Origin: Aphelidium insulamus
Lineage: Eukaryota > Aphelidiomycota > Aphelidea > Aphelidiaceae
Assembly: GCA_036784855.1 (NCBI GenBank)
Contig: JAZDSV010000032.1
Coordinates: 118,183-182,182 of the forward strand
Length of the DNA: 64,000 nt
Direction: 5' to 3'
Both the position numbers and the translations under genes were made by a program. Positions 43,577 to 58,322 of the stretch are shown here, piece by piece (positions within the stretch are counted from its first letter, which is position 1; every line of letters starts with the position of its first letter). The notes beneath the pieces are model-generated. The model had not been told where the DNA came from and searched no databases. It saw nothing but the letters and a program-made list of their open reading frames with translations.

Positions 43577-44831
43577 CTACTTGCTGGCACAATATTCTGG
43601 GTAGTAGTCACGCTGAATCCTCTCCACATAGGCAACCAGGTTCTTCTTTGTCAAGGCGTATCTGCGCGTCAATGTCCTGTCACAATGTTGTTTCATTGCA
43701 CGTACTGTTGCAGTTCGGGAGTTCCGTGCCATTTGACTATATTTACCAGAAGGCCAAATATTGTCGCGTCAATTGAGGTCGGCTTCGCAGTACCTGTGGA
43801 GTGTTATACATAATGCCACCAAAGCGAACTAATGATTACCGAGAAAGTACTGATTCTTTCCCAAGTGACACGAGATGGCATCCAAATCTCGTTGCGCGAA
43901 TTGCAAGATATCAACGGGCTTGAGCTGGGCGATACCTACGCAATATGTACACGTTATTGGTACTATATTATGAGAACAGGATGTGTTACCGCGATATTGT
44001 GACAAAATGACGTTCTTCTTGTATAGCAAGCCTTTAATGTACCATCGAACACACCAGGGAATAGACGGTGCAAGGACATCCGCAAATAAGACTTCATAAT
44101 TCTCCTTGTTCACCCTACAGGGATATAGCTGTGCTGTTACACAGCCATCAATTGTTCTCACCATCGAAACCAATGCATCACGAGGGCCAGCCGATTCTCT
44201 GCCAGCACTTGAAAGGCCGTACCAACAGCTAGCTGTTCTTGCGAAAGATTTGCATCCAAATCTTGGAACTTTTGTCGCAAAGCCGCCACGATGATGCTAG
44301 GCATGTGAAGCTATATGTACCATCGATAACACTATCTATTGCTTGCCTGCTATCTCCAATAAGCTTGCCATCAAGTTCTATCCAAGGAACCTTTTTGCTG
44401 GGCGCTGCATGAGTATAAGACTAGTGAGTGGCACCACGACAGTTGTCTTACACTTGTCGGTGCTGTGAACCACGACGCTCTGATATGGCACTTCAATAAA
44501 CCGAAGATACGTCTCAACCTTGGTTCCAAATGGAGACTGCCAGAGTGAGCCGGCTGCAGACAATGCACCACTCTTATCTGCAGACCAGACTGGGAATGGT
44601 GCAGCTGGCCACACCGGGAAATCCAAACACTTTTACTGGCGCATCCGATGCCGGCGTAGGCTGGCTCTACTCCAGTTAACCGCAGCTTATTAATGGAGGG
44701 GAGGTATGCAGCACCTTCTTGCAGAATGGACGTCTCCAGCTCACCCACACCCAAACGGCCAGCGCCACCAGGAGGCCAATAAACAGGCTTATCGCCGTGT
44801 CCAGTGTGATGAAGTCTTCAGTGGCCGCCAT
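43577..44831 (-). CDS. FAXC: FAXC/metaxin-like GST-fold protein with N-terminal membrane anchor
   Basis: Nine exons keep phase: 44831-44715, 44666-44586, 44536-44452, 44404-44347, 44296-44162, 44114-43990, 43935-43840, 43793-43706, 43676-43577; 294 residues. An N-terminal TM helix (LFIGLLVALAVWVWVSW) precedes a thioredoxin-like GST-N domain (VKVFGFPGVASCTIPSL, SPFGTKVETYLRFIEVPYQ, SPSKKVPWIELDGKLIGDS) and a helical GST-C domain (LSQEQLAVGTAFQVLAENRL, LKPVDILQFAQRDLDAIS, AKPTSIDATIFGLLVNIV, KKNLVAYVERIQRDYYP). This is the Failed-axon-connections/metaxin-like layout; fungal members may act at mitochondrial or ER membranes. Intron 44297-44346 has a GC donor; intron 43677-43705 is only 29 nt. Confidence 0.85.
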
Positions 44832-44853
44832 TCTATGTGATGTTAGAAACCCT

Positions 44854-44875
44854 GTACATATGCATGCATATGTAC
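44854..44875. promoter_or_regulatory. Perfect 22-bp palindrome in the FAXC/G-beta promoter
   Basis: A self-complementary 22-mer made of GTACATATGCA and its exact reverse complement starts 23 bp upstream of the FAXC-like ATG. It contains nested CATATG and GCATGC cores. Related TACATATGTA elements recur in introns and spacers of the window, for example near 14783, 22013 and 47998. Confidence 0.5.
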
Positions 44876-45098
44876 AACACACAGCCAAGAGACGGGTACA
44901 TCATAGTAGAACCGTAGCAACCATGCACAACGCACCTTAAAGCGCGTGTTTGTGCGGCGTGTGCGTTTGGCGCCTGCTGTGTGTGTACAATTGACATATA
45001 TATAGTCAAGTGTATATAAGACTGAGCGACTGAGAGACACTCGAACACTCCACAGGACACCGCCGACACCGCAGACACCACAGACACCCAGCACAGAC

Positions 45099-46367
45099 AT
45101 GGCCGACATTGCCGAACGTATCGCCGCCGCCCGCAAAGAGGCCGAGGCACTCAAGGAGAAGATCAAGGTGAAGAAGGATGCGCTGGCAGACACCACCCGT
45201 ACGCCACTGTGCCACTGCCATACACACTCAGCCACTAATCACTATGATGAACAGTCAAGGCGGTGGCCGCCGAACTGGAGCCCCTGCCCCGCATCGTAAT
45301 GAAGGTCCGCCGCACACTCAAGGGCCATCTGGCCAAGATATACGCCATGCACTGGGCACAGGACAAGCGCCACCTGGTGTCCGCCTCACAGGACGGCAAG
45401 CTGATTGTCTGGGATGCGTACACCACCAACAAGGCGCACGCCATCCCACTGCGCTCCTCGTGGGTCATGACGTGTGCGTATGCGCCATCGGGCAACTTTG
45501 TGGCGTGCGGCGGCCTGGACAACATCTGTTCCGTCTACAATCTCAAGACCAAGGAGGGCACGGTGAAGGTGGCGCGGGAGCTCAGTGCGCACACCGGCTA
45601 CCTGTCGTGCTGTCGGTTCATCAGTGACCGCCAGATACTGACCAGTTCCGGCGACATGTCCTGCATGCTCTGGGACATTGACGCCGGCATGAAGACGATG
45701 GAATTTGACGATCACACTGGCGATGTCATGAGGTGTGTACTACTGTCTAATCTGAACTGTATGTTACCCCTCTCTCTTACACACACTCTCTGTGGAATAG
45801 CCTGTCACTGTCGCCCGACAAGAATGTGTTTGTGTCGGGGGCGTGCGATGCCACCACCAAGGTCTGGGACATTCGAACGGGGCGCTGTGTGCAAACTTTC
45901 ACGGGACACGAGTCCGACATCAACGCCGTGCAGTAAGTACAGCATGAGATATGAGATACATAAGTTGGACTACTAACCATACCGTTAGATTCTTTCCCAA
46001 TGGAGATGCATTCGGCACGGGATCTGATGACGCATCTTGCCGCCTGTTTGACCTGCGTGCGGATCGCGAGTTGAGCCAGTACACGCACGACAACATCCTG
46101 TGCGGTATCACGTCCGTTGCGTTTTCTGTGTCTGGCCGCCTGCTGTTTGCCGGCTACGACGACTTTAACTGCAATGTGTGGGACACACTCAAGGGCGAGC
46201 GTGTTGGTGTGCTGGCCGCGCACGACAACCGCGTCAGCTGTCTCGGTGTCAGCAGTGATGGCATGGCCCTATGCACCGGCAGTTGGGACTCGCTGCTGAA
46301 GGCAAGTTGAAATTACTGCTATACACTGTCACTGATGACTAACGGCCGCTTGCAGGTGTGGGCCTAG
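45099..46367 (+). CDS. GNB1: Heterotrimeric G-protein beta subunit
   Basis: WD40 propeller that pairs with G-gamma downstream of GPCRs. Exons 45099-45198, 45255-45732, 45801-45932, 45989-46301 and 46356-46367 give 344 residues. The N-terminal coiled coil ([19 protein letters not shown]) is followed by seven WD repeats, e.g. [91 protein letters not shown], ending KVWA. The last exon is 12 nt long and is reached through a GC-donor intron (AAG|GCAAGT). This is a canonical beta subunit rather than a RACK1-like protein. Confidence 0.97.
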
Positions 46368-46484
46368 AGTGTCATTGTTCTGCGACTCGGCTGCCGCTGA
46401 CTAGTGATAAATTACGTTGTGCTTAACATGTTGTTCGCTTGCGTCTACATTTCAGATGTGCAGATTATATATATGTAAATATGT

Positions 46485-48433
46485 CTAATGCCTCGAGTCA
46501 ATGAGCAGCAGTGAGTGGCCGCAGCCCTGGTGTACGCTATTGCATTGCACATTCGCAGACTTGAAGTGGACTGGATGCGGTTCGTGAATGACAGACATCT
46601 TTGTGTTGATGTCTCCCAGCTGGCCGTGATAGTTATCGCCCCAGCCATACAGATGGCCGCTGTCTGTGTTCGCCAGCACAGACCGGGATCCCGCTGCCAC
46701 AGAGCTGAAGGACCGACAGCCGCCTTGCCTTCCCGTCAAGCGACCTCTGGCCACCACTTGCACCAGCGTGGATCGTATTATACACTTTTTGGCGGTGCGA
46801 TGTGCCGCGGCAATATTTCCCAACTGGCCAAAGTCTCCGCGGCCGCAGGTGAACAGCGCCCCGCTGCCGGTTCGAAACACTGTGAAGTCCAACCCGCTCT
46901 CAATGGCCGCCACGTTGTCCAGTTTGACTGGGCGTGGCGTGGTGATGTATGCTCGGCGCACTGGTATGCACTGCCGCAAGGATGTCCCGCAGTCTTGGTG
47001 GTAGCAGCTGCCGCGGACATGTTGGCGCGGCGTGACTGCACGGTGTTCCGTGTCGATTGATATTGTCCCTGTGCCCAGTTGGCCGTGGGCATTGTTCCCT
47101 GGACACGTCCATGTCAGCTAGACGTTCATGTGCACGTACACGAGCATTAACATGACTTGCCCCATGCGTACACCCTCGTCTTGCCGCCAGGTGTATATGT
47201 CAGCTCGCACCAGCTGCAGTTGCCACCGGCCCACACAGATGTGATGCGGCAGTTGGCCTTGCCAGACACCAAGTGTCGCGTAATGTCCACTGGTCGTTGC
47301 TGAAAGTCACTTGCAGCGCCGGTGCCAAGTTGGGCACACCCGTTCCACCCAAGTGAGAACAGACGCCCATGCACATCCAGTATGAGCAGGTGCGAGTCTC
47401 CGGCCGCGATTGCCTTGACCACAACAGTCGTCGGTGTCGGCATCACCGCGCTCTTGACGGGCAGCGGCAGCCTTATCCTCACCGGCACAAATGCTGATGA
47501 TGCCGACTGGCCGCTGTCACTCTGCACAGGGCAGCACTTGTCCGAGCCTTCTTCCTATGCGCACGCAGTGTCAGTTTCTGTTGTAAGTGCACGGTACTGA
47601 TGCCACGGACTCGCCAGCATCCCCACGCATACACCTGGCCTCGTGCAGTCAGACAGGCGGCAAACGAGCTGCCGGCACAAATCACCTCGATCCGCTGTCC
47701 ACCCAGTGGCACTATGGCCGGAGTGCATTCGGGACTGTCCGCATCGCAGCGCCCCAGCGCCCCGTCATCATTATTGCCCCACGACCAGAGCTGAGTGGAT
47801 AAGCAGGCTAGTGGCGTGCGTGCACACGTATACACACCTATGTACTGCTTACCCTTCCCTGTGTGTCGATGGCGTACGATGACATCGCGCCGGCCGCCAC
47901 GGATTGCACAAGCACCGGCTCGGGGAACTTGACCCGCTTAAAGCGCTCCGAGTCCATGTCATGCCCCAGTCCCAGCTGGCCACTACACATACCCGGTTAC
48001 ATATGTATGCATGTATGATATATATATATATATATATATCAATGTATGTAGCAATGTATGTAGTATGAACTTGCGCAATGTTTTGGCCGCAGGACCACAG
48101 CGAGACCGTGGCCGCTGATTGTTGCGGTGGCTCTTTAACCGCGCTCAGCTTGGCCATTTGCGCCTCTTCCTCCACGGCCGCGTTGACATTTGACGCCAAA
48201 GTGATGACCGCGGGTGTTTTACTTGCTGCCGAAGGTTCTGATGGCGCAGGCTTCTTCTGGGCGCGCCTAGTCGACGCGGCCTTGCTGACATACTTCAACG
48301 AGGTCTTTAATGTAGTGCGTGTGTTTAATCGCGGTGTCTGTGGTGGCAGCGCTATATCCTTTTGTGGACCGTTGACAGTGCCGCATCTGAATGGGGGCAG
48401 AGCGGTCCTCTTGGCCTTGACCGCGCGTGACAT
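46485..48433 (-). CDS. RCC1: Ran guanine-nucleotide exchange factor RCC1
   Basis: Chromatin-bound GEF that makes nuclear Ran-GTP. Exons 48433-48075, 47982-47853, 47790-47611, 47554-47161 and 47098-46485 give 558 residues. The basic N-terminus (MSRAVKAKRTALPPF) can bind chromatin. RCC1 repeats: GQLGLGHDMDSERFKRV, VQSVAAGAMSSYAIDTQGR, LWSWGNNDDGALGRCD, FAACLTARGQVYAWGCW, AIAAGDSHLLILDVHGRLFS, LGWNGCAQLGTG, YAWGNNAHGQLGTG, FGQLGNIAAAHRT, LYGWGDNYHGQLGD. Two introns (47983-48074 and 47099-47160) keep frame only with GC donors. Blades are longer than in yeast Srm1, explaining the size. Confidence 0.93.
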
Positions 48434-48573
48434 TGTTCGTGTAGTATGTATATCTAGAGTGCGGTATGTGCATAGCGACGGTGGCCGCCAAGTTGTTTGT
48501 GAGACCGCGGTGACGACCTTCACTCCCGCGTGTAAACACGGCCATCTACATACCGCCATATTTTCACAGAGCC

Positions 48574-52865
<4,292 letters not shown>

Positions 52866-53045
52866 ACAGGCAGATAGTTTTGCGTGCCCCAACTTTTAAG
52901 CAATAGACTCTCCTCTAGACGTGCTAACTGGAACTCATAAGGAACCGTGTAAACATTCGTAGATACAATGGAGGTATAGAACCAGCGCTTGTCGCAACAA
53001 GCAATCTCAGACAACGTATGTTAATGGCAGGTTTATGGGCAACGT

Positions 53046-53981
53046 TCAGAGGTAGTCCAGAATATTGCGTTTACCGGCGTTCTCGGGGATGCTTCCATCA
53101 GTCGCTGACGCCACCTTAGCATCAATGCTGGGAGAAGGAGCGCGACCAAGCAGATACTCTAGCAGCTGCATCGATTCTCGACGCGACACCGCACCATCTC
53201 CAACCACGGCACTACCGACACCGACTGCACCCAACACGCCTCCATAGGCCGTGTGGCGGTGCCGTGAAACACGCGGCGGCGGCGAAACGTTCATTACTGG
53301 CTGTGCATGCATCTTCTTCTGTGACAGACCGTACGTCTCAATGTAGGACAACACATCCCCCTTTAGCAGCCGCCCCTTTGGCCCCGTGGCTGGAATACAG
53401 GTGCGGTCCGTGTGCAGTGCGAAAGTGTCTAGCAATAGTGCGACGGCGGGCGAATCCTTCAAGTTGACCACGCTGGACGGATTAGCGGCGGTGGCGGTTG
53501 CAGCATTTTTCGCAGCGCTGTCGGCCTGTTCCACGGCTCTCCCGGTACCAGTACTCGCTGGAGTGGACGCGTCCGTCGCTGTAGACGTTGTGGTTGTCGC
53601 GGCGCCAGTTGACACGTCAGATGACACGCCTTCAGCAGCGTCCACCTTGCCTTCAGCGCCACGGACAAGCGCGCCAACATCAGCAGTAACTGCGGCAGAC
53701 GACACATCAGCCTCAGGGTCATCATCATACGCGCCAATAATGCCGTTGACGGCAATGGACGACGCCCCGGCCTCGGTGACAATACGCGCCATCCGACCAT
53801 CCTCCGCCGCCTCCACCTCCATCTGCGCCTTGTCCGTCTCCACCTCGAACAGGATGTCGCCAGCGGCAAACTTGTCCCCCGACTGCACATTCCACCGCGT
53901 TATAGTGCCGTGTGTCATGGTGGGCGAGAGGGCGGGCATTCGGATTGCCTGCACGGCATACCGGCGCGCTGTTGCAATCAT
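53046..53981 (-). CDS. PDX1: Pyruvate dehydrogenase complex protein X (E3-binding protein)
   Basis: Anchors dihydrolipoamide dehydrogenase to the PDH core in the mitochondrial matrix. 311 residues, intronless. A short basic presequence (MIATARRYAVQA) leads into a lipoyl domain (IRMPALSPTMTHGTITRWNV, FEVETDKAQMEVEAAEDG with the lipoyl Lys in TDKAQ), an Ala/Thr/Ser-rich linker and a peripheral subunit-binding domain (DSPAVALLLDTFALH, IPATGPKGRLLKGDVLSYI). There is no acyltransferase catalytic domain, as in fungal Pdx1. Confidence 0.88.
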   Translation of the reverse strand: MIATARRYAVQAIRMPALSPTMTHGTITRWNVQSGDKFAAGDILFEVETDKAQMEVEAAEDGRMARIVTEAGASSIAVNGIIGAYDDDPEADVSSAAVTADVGALVRGAEGKVDAAEGVSSDVSTGAATTTTSTATDASTPASTGTGRAVEQADSAAKNAATATAANPSSVVNLKDSPAVALLLDTFALHTDRTCIPATGPKGRLLKGDVLSYIETYGLSQKKMHAQPVMNVSPPPRVSRHRHTAYGGVLGAVGVGSAVVGDGAVSRRESMQLLEYLLGRAPSPSIDAKVASATDGSIPENAGKRNILDYL

Positions 53982-54055
53982 ATTACGGAGAGAGTGTTGG
54001 TGACTGTGACATCATTCATCGCGTTGTTACTTACAGGCAGCTAGCTGCGGTGTGC

Positions 54056-54084
54056 ATGTACATACATATACATATATACATATA

Positions 54085-54138
<54 letters not shown>
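54056..54138. repeat. CATATA microsatellite
   Basis: An 80-bp run of TACATA/CATATA units between the starts/ends of PDX1 and the ankyrin gene, probably in the PDX1 5' flank. Low-complexity DNA with self-complementary CATATG-like units. Confidence 0.8.
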
Positions 54139-54140
<2 letters not shown>

Positions 54141-54252
54141 AATATATTCAATTTTAATCGGTTAATTGACTTCTTGTGACATCAGTCAGTACTTTGTTCT
54201 CTGCATTTCTGTTGTTCGTCCATCTTGGTTTCACGGCGACCTAGCGTAGCTC

Positions 54253-55836
54253 TTAAACCCCCCGAGTGGGACATCCATTTTCTAAAGCCCACTGATGCAC
54301 GTCTTTGTGGCCCCAAAGATCCGCTTCAAATGCGGTAAACGAATCCCAGGGGCAACCATGTTTCCGTGCATACTGCAAAATGTCGAGCCGTCCGATTCTC
54401 GCCGCCCCGGTGCAAGTTTCTTTATCCCACGGACAACCATTCTCATGCGCCCATCGCAATACATCAAAATGACCATTTCTGGCTGCCTGGCTGCATGTCC
54501 TGTGATCCCAAGGACAATTCTGGCTGTGCAACCACTGCAGAACGTCCAAATGACCCTCGCCTGCAGCATCGGCGCATGTTATTGCAGACCATTTGCGAAT
54601 AACCTTGTAATACTTTTTCAGCAGTTTAAGATCACCATTGCGAGCCAGCATGTTGCAAGTGACACCATAATTGTCACATCTGTTGTCCAGCGCCCATTCA
54701 ATTATGGCAGAATGTCCCTCTTCAGCCGCACCACGCACTGTTTGATAATCCCACAAGCATCCGTTTGTACGTGCCCATACCACTATGTCCAAGTGGCCAT
54801 TCCTTGCAGCCGCAGAGCAAACGTTCTCGTCCCACTTTGCATCGCGAGATCGTAACCACTGCAACCATCCCAGCTGCCCGTTAGCGGCAGCAGCTCGAGT
54901 ATACCGCGTTGAGCTGTGTAGCGCTAACGTATTCGGAGTTGCGTCAGGGTCCGACGATTCAGACAGATCCATCACGGGCCTGAATAACTGGACAAAATTG
55001 GCGCCGTTTTCCAGTGCATAATCAATGGTGTTGCAAGATGCCGCGGCCGCAAGCAGCGATGTCGTCAAGCCTTCAATCTCGGCATAGGTTCTGGTGTACG
55101 CCGCACGTAGAGCTTTGCACACCGGTGCAAGTAAGGCATAGCGGCGGCCACCAGTATATTGCATCACTAATTGTAACGCGTCCGACTGTATGCCAACCAA
55201 AGTCGGAGCCACACAGTCATGCGTGGCAGCAACATGATCGATTTTGCCGTCTGCATTCTCGAATTCGTCGTTATTTACATCTCTTGATGCTCGACAAGTG
55301 GATATGAGCGCTTGTTGCCCCGAACGCTGATCCGCAGTGACCGATGTGCAACTGTATTTGGCCAGTATGTTGTTAATGACATCATGATCATTTTGTCCCC
55401 GAGATGCTGGGTGTATAGAAACAGGCACCTGCTGTGTAGGACGCCGATCCGATTTGATGCCATATTTGGCGTACAAGTTCCTAATAACTCTGTCCGCATC
55501 GGAGGCACGGTGGCTTTCGGGACTTGTTGGCGCTTTGTCCTCCTCAAATCTGCTTGTTTGTGGAATGGGAGGCGGCTCCGTATTACAAGATTTGATGCCA
55601 TATTTGGCGTACAAGTCCGCGTCGGAGGCACCGTGATTATCGGCATCTTTAGCTTTATAAGCCGGCTTGGATGCATGCGGAATTGGCGGAGAATTCAAAT
55701 CCCATCCAGACGATTCACCGCCAGCCGGCTCTGCCCATCTCAAGAGGCGCCATAACCAGACCGGCAGTGAGTCGGCCGATAGCATAAGACAGCCAGTCAG
55801 CACAATAAGTGCCGTAGCCGCGTCTACTGCGCGCAT
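54253..55836 (-). CDS. Signal-anchored ankyrin-repeat protein with N-terminal KYGIKS repeats
   Basis: Intronless, 527 residues from MRAVDAATALIVLTGCLMLS, a signal peptide or anchor. Residues about 70-190 hold three degenerate repeats (DLYAKYGIKS, NLYAKYGIKS, NILAKYSCTS, each followed by a Q/P...ASR element). A helical segment (ALQLVMQYTGGRRYALLAPV, CKALRAAY) resembles an F-box-like start of a domain. About eight ankyrin repeats follow, of the W-x-x-x-NGCPWD type (CSAAARNGHLDIVVWARTNG, CADAAGEGHLDVLQWLHSQN, QAARNGHFDVLRWAHENGCP), the style common in oomycetes, amoebae and giant viruses. Function unknown; a secretory-pathway ankyrin protein is unusual. Confidence 0.78.
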   Translation of the reverse strand: MRAVDAATALIVLTGCLMLSADSLPVWLWRLLRWAEPAGGESSGWDLNSPPIPHASKPAYKAKDADNHGASDADLYAKYGIKSCNTEPPPIPQTSRFEEDKAPTSPESHRASDADRVIRNLYAKYGIKSDRRPTQQVPVSIHPASRGQNDHDVINNILAKYSCTSVTADQRSGQQALISTCRASRDVNNDEFENADGKIDHVAATHDCVAPTLVGIQSDALQLVMQYTGGRRYALLAPVCKALRAAYTRTYAEIEGLTTSLLAAAASCNTIDYALENGANFVQLFRPVMDLSESSDPDATPNTLALHSSTRYTRAAAANGQLGWLQWLRSRDAKWDENVCSAAARNGHLDIVVWARTNGCLWDYQTVRGAAEEGHSAIIEWALDNRCDNYGVTCNMLARNGDLKLLKKYYKVIRKWSAITCADAAGEGHLDVLQWLHSQNCPWDHRTCSQAARNGHFDVLRWAHENGCPWDKETCTGAARIGRLDILQYARKHGCPWDSFTAFEADLWGHKDVHQWALENGCPTRGV

Positions 55837-55922
55837 AATATAAACTACTGAGAAATGAAAAATACAAAATGGGAAATGAGAGAAATTGATCTGCTTGCAG
55901 CTTGCTCCAGCTGATTGGTGGA

Positions 55923-56275
55923 ATGCAGCGCGAGGAGAACGATTCAAGTCAGTCCGCCGCCTTCATCACCACCATGCTGCAGACGGTGTGTCGCGATGTT
56001 CCACTCAGATCGACAAGTCGGTCAATGCGGGCAAGCTTGACGGACACTCGTCTCCTTTGCACACAGTACACGCGAACGTTTCGGCGTGCCACGGCTGCTA
56101 TGTGAGTATTATATTCCATATATTCCGCAGCTTCCAATTCTCTCTCTCTCTCTACGTATTTCTCGCTCTATTCTCTCTTACATCTGATATGCGCAGCGAT
56201 TCCTGCGTGGAGGAAATCACACCACCCCAAGATTTGGATGCGATATTTGAAGCGTTGGAGAGCCAGTCCACATAA
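55923..56275 (+). CDS. Small helical protein of unknown function, 85 residues
   Basis: Exons 55923-56101 and 56197-56275 join in frame across a 95-nt GT-AG intron with a pyrimidine-rich 3' half (TCTCTCTCTC). The product begins MQREENDSSQSAAFITTMLQ and ends PPQDLDAIFEALESQST; it looks all-helical with an acidic C-terminus, like small subunits of DASH, BLOC or BORC complexes, but I recognise no family. The stop codon overlaps a perfect polyadenylation hexamer (AATAAA, 56275-56280). It is head to head with the ankyrin gene (86 bp apart) and shares its CCAAT-box region. Confidence 0.6.
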
Positions 56276-56338
56276 ATAAAGTTTCAGCGGTGCATACATA
56301 TGCAGACATATTTTGATTACTTCTAATGCAAGATTAAA

Positions 56339-58129
56339 CTATCGTCGATAGCGTTCGCGTTGAAACAGAAAGTAAAGCCGTAGGATGCCGTCTTCAAATA
56401 CGCTCAGCCAGCCATGCCGCGCGCTGATATCCCAGTCTCCCAAATGTATGCGGAACACAATGTCCTCGTACGGCGGTCCGGCCGAGAATCGAATCAGTTC
56501 AGTCAGCGGGCTCTTTGGCCTATTTGGGTTTGGTATGCTGTTTGGGTCGGCAAACCGTTTGAATTTTGGTGTGACTTCCGTGGCGTTCAGCAGGTGCGGA
56601 TAGAATATGTGAAAGTAGTATCCGCGTACAAGCACGGGTGGCGGATTCTCTTTGGAATAATGTGCGGATGTGTATTGATTCCTGCAGGAAAGTTTACGCA
56701 GTGTCCACATATAATCAGTGGCACGTACCAGTTGTAGACACGCTTGGCAACGTTGTGAAAGCGGGGCCGACACCGGGGCCGTGTCTCGTTCGCCAGTGGC
56801 GGGTAGTGACGCACGTCGGGAAAGTCGTCGACCACATCGACCTCTGTCATCAAGTGGTTTTCGCCGCGGAATTCCAGCCGTAAATCCATCACGAGTTTAC
56901 GCAGCTTCTCCACCTCTGGTGAGTCATCGTACGGGATACCACGCTGAACCGGCGCCGCAACAACGGTTAATTTAGCTTCAGTGCTCTCTACAGCAGCAGC
57001 TTCCGCCGCCTCTCCACCAACACCCGCCGACTGCTTATTGCACGCTTCGTCAAGCGCTGCGTCAAACTCTGGCAACAGCAGCGGCTGCATACTAGACAGC
57101 CATTGGCGGTAGTCGTTTGTAATCTCTGCACATTGCTCCAACAGTCTGCGCCTCGCCTGCGCAAGTTACACAGGAGATAAAGATAAACAGTAGTTCAGCA
57201 GAACTCACCAAAAAGATAACCAGCGTGGACAAGAGCAACTCCCAGTACTCAATGTCCATGGGCACACCGGATTTCAATTTCTGAGTGACGCGCAGCTGCA
57301 TGGCCAACAGTTCAGCACAATTCTTGGCCGCCAGCAGCTGGTGAATGTCCACAACGACTGCCGGTGCAACCGCGTGATTCTGTTCCACGGCACACGCAGT
57401 CAGCAGCGATACGGTGTCGTCGCCAGATGCCGTGTAATAATCAATGGCCTTGAGCGTCTTGGAAGCCAGCAGCAGTTGCCGTTTCCGCAGCTCATCCGCC
57501 GCCACCGTGTGCATCCACCGCCACCAGTCGGCCGCCACGACAATGCTTTCTGCACGCTCGCCCGTAGTGATATTGGACGCCTCGGACACCCGTTCCTTCA
57601 TCTGCCCATACAAGTCCGCCATGCTCTTGACTTCGGTGCAGTACTGCTCCAGCTGTGCGATGGCGTCGGTTGCATCGTCGGACAGCCTTGCAGCCAGAGA
57701 CTTGTGCGGCCCGTGCAGCAGCAGCCGAGCCAGCTGGCGCTCCCCGTGTGCGGTGCCCACGTCGTGAAAGTGCTGCAGCGGATCGCGCAGTGAGCACCGC
57801 ACCCACACCCATAGCCACTCGTCCGCCCAACCCGCCCGTCCCTTCTGCAACCGCAATGCCGCGCGCTGTCTGGCCTGCACCATGTGGAAGGCACACTCCT
57901 GCGCGTCCCACTGCCGCAGCGCCTCCCGCTCCTTGTCCAGATGGGTGTTGAGGCGGCGGGCGTGCTGGTTCTGGCGGGTGGCTGTCTGGCGCTGCCGCTG
58001 TGCTTGCAACCGGACCATCTCGTCCTGCACGTGCTTGGAGGAGGACTGGGTGAACATTTCTTCCTGGCTGGGCAGGGCGGATGCCGCGGTGGGCTCCGGC
58101 ACCAGCGCGTACTCTGCGCTGCGCTTCAT
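56339..58129 (-). CDS. CACTIN: CACTIN, spliceosome-associated protein
   Basis: Nuclear splicing cofactor conserved from fission yeast to animals. Exons 58129-57209, 57156-56729 and 56681-56339 give 563 residues. The mid domain (YALVPEPTAASA, CAFHMVQARQRAALRLQKGR, helical central block, VPMDIEYWELLL) is followed by the highly diagnostic C-terminal cactin domain: RPRFHNVAKRVYNWNQY, NPPPVLVRGYYFHIFYPHL, RFSAGPPYEDIVFRIHLGDW, ILRLYFLFQRERYRR at the very end. Introns 52 and 47 nt, GT-AG. The N-terminal Arg/Ser domain of animal CACTIN is missing. Confidence 0.93.
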
Positions 58130-58322
58130 TAGGGAGATTGTCCAATTACAGGCTGTCCTTGACGTCCAGTCTTCGCAGTCACGCTATTCACGCATCTACA
58201 TATAAGTAATACATCTTGGCTATATGTATACGCGATGTGCAACATATGGTCACAAGTTCTCTGTATTAATGCTGTGCGTTGGCGACTGCACTCGACACAG
58301 ACTCACACACTCACACACATAT

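Noticed and set aside
54056-54138. CATATA array considered as a telomere, centromere or CRISPR-like repeat.
   Set aside because: Units are contiguous without spacers and match ordinary microsatellites seen elsewhere in the window.
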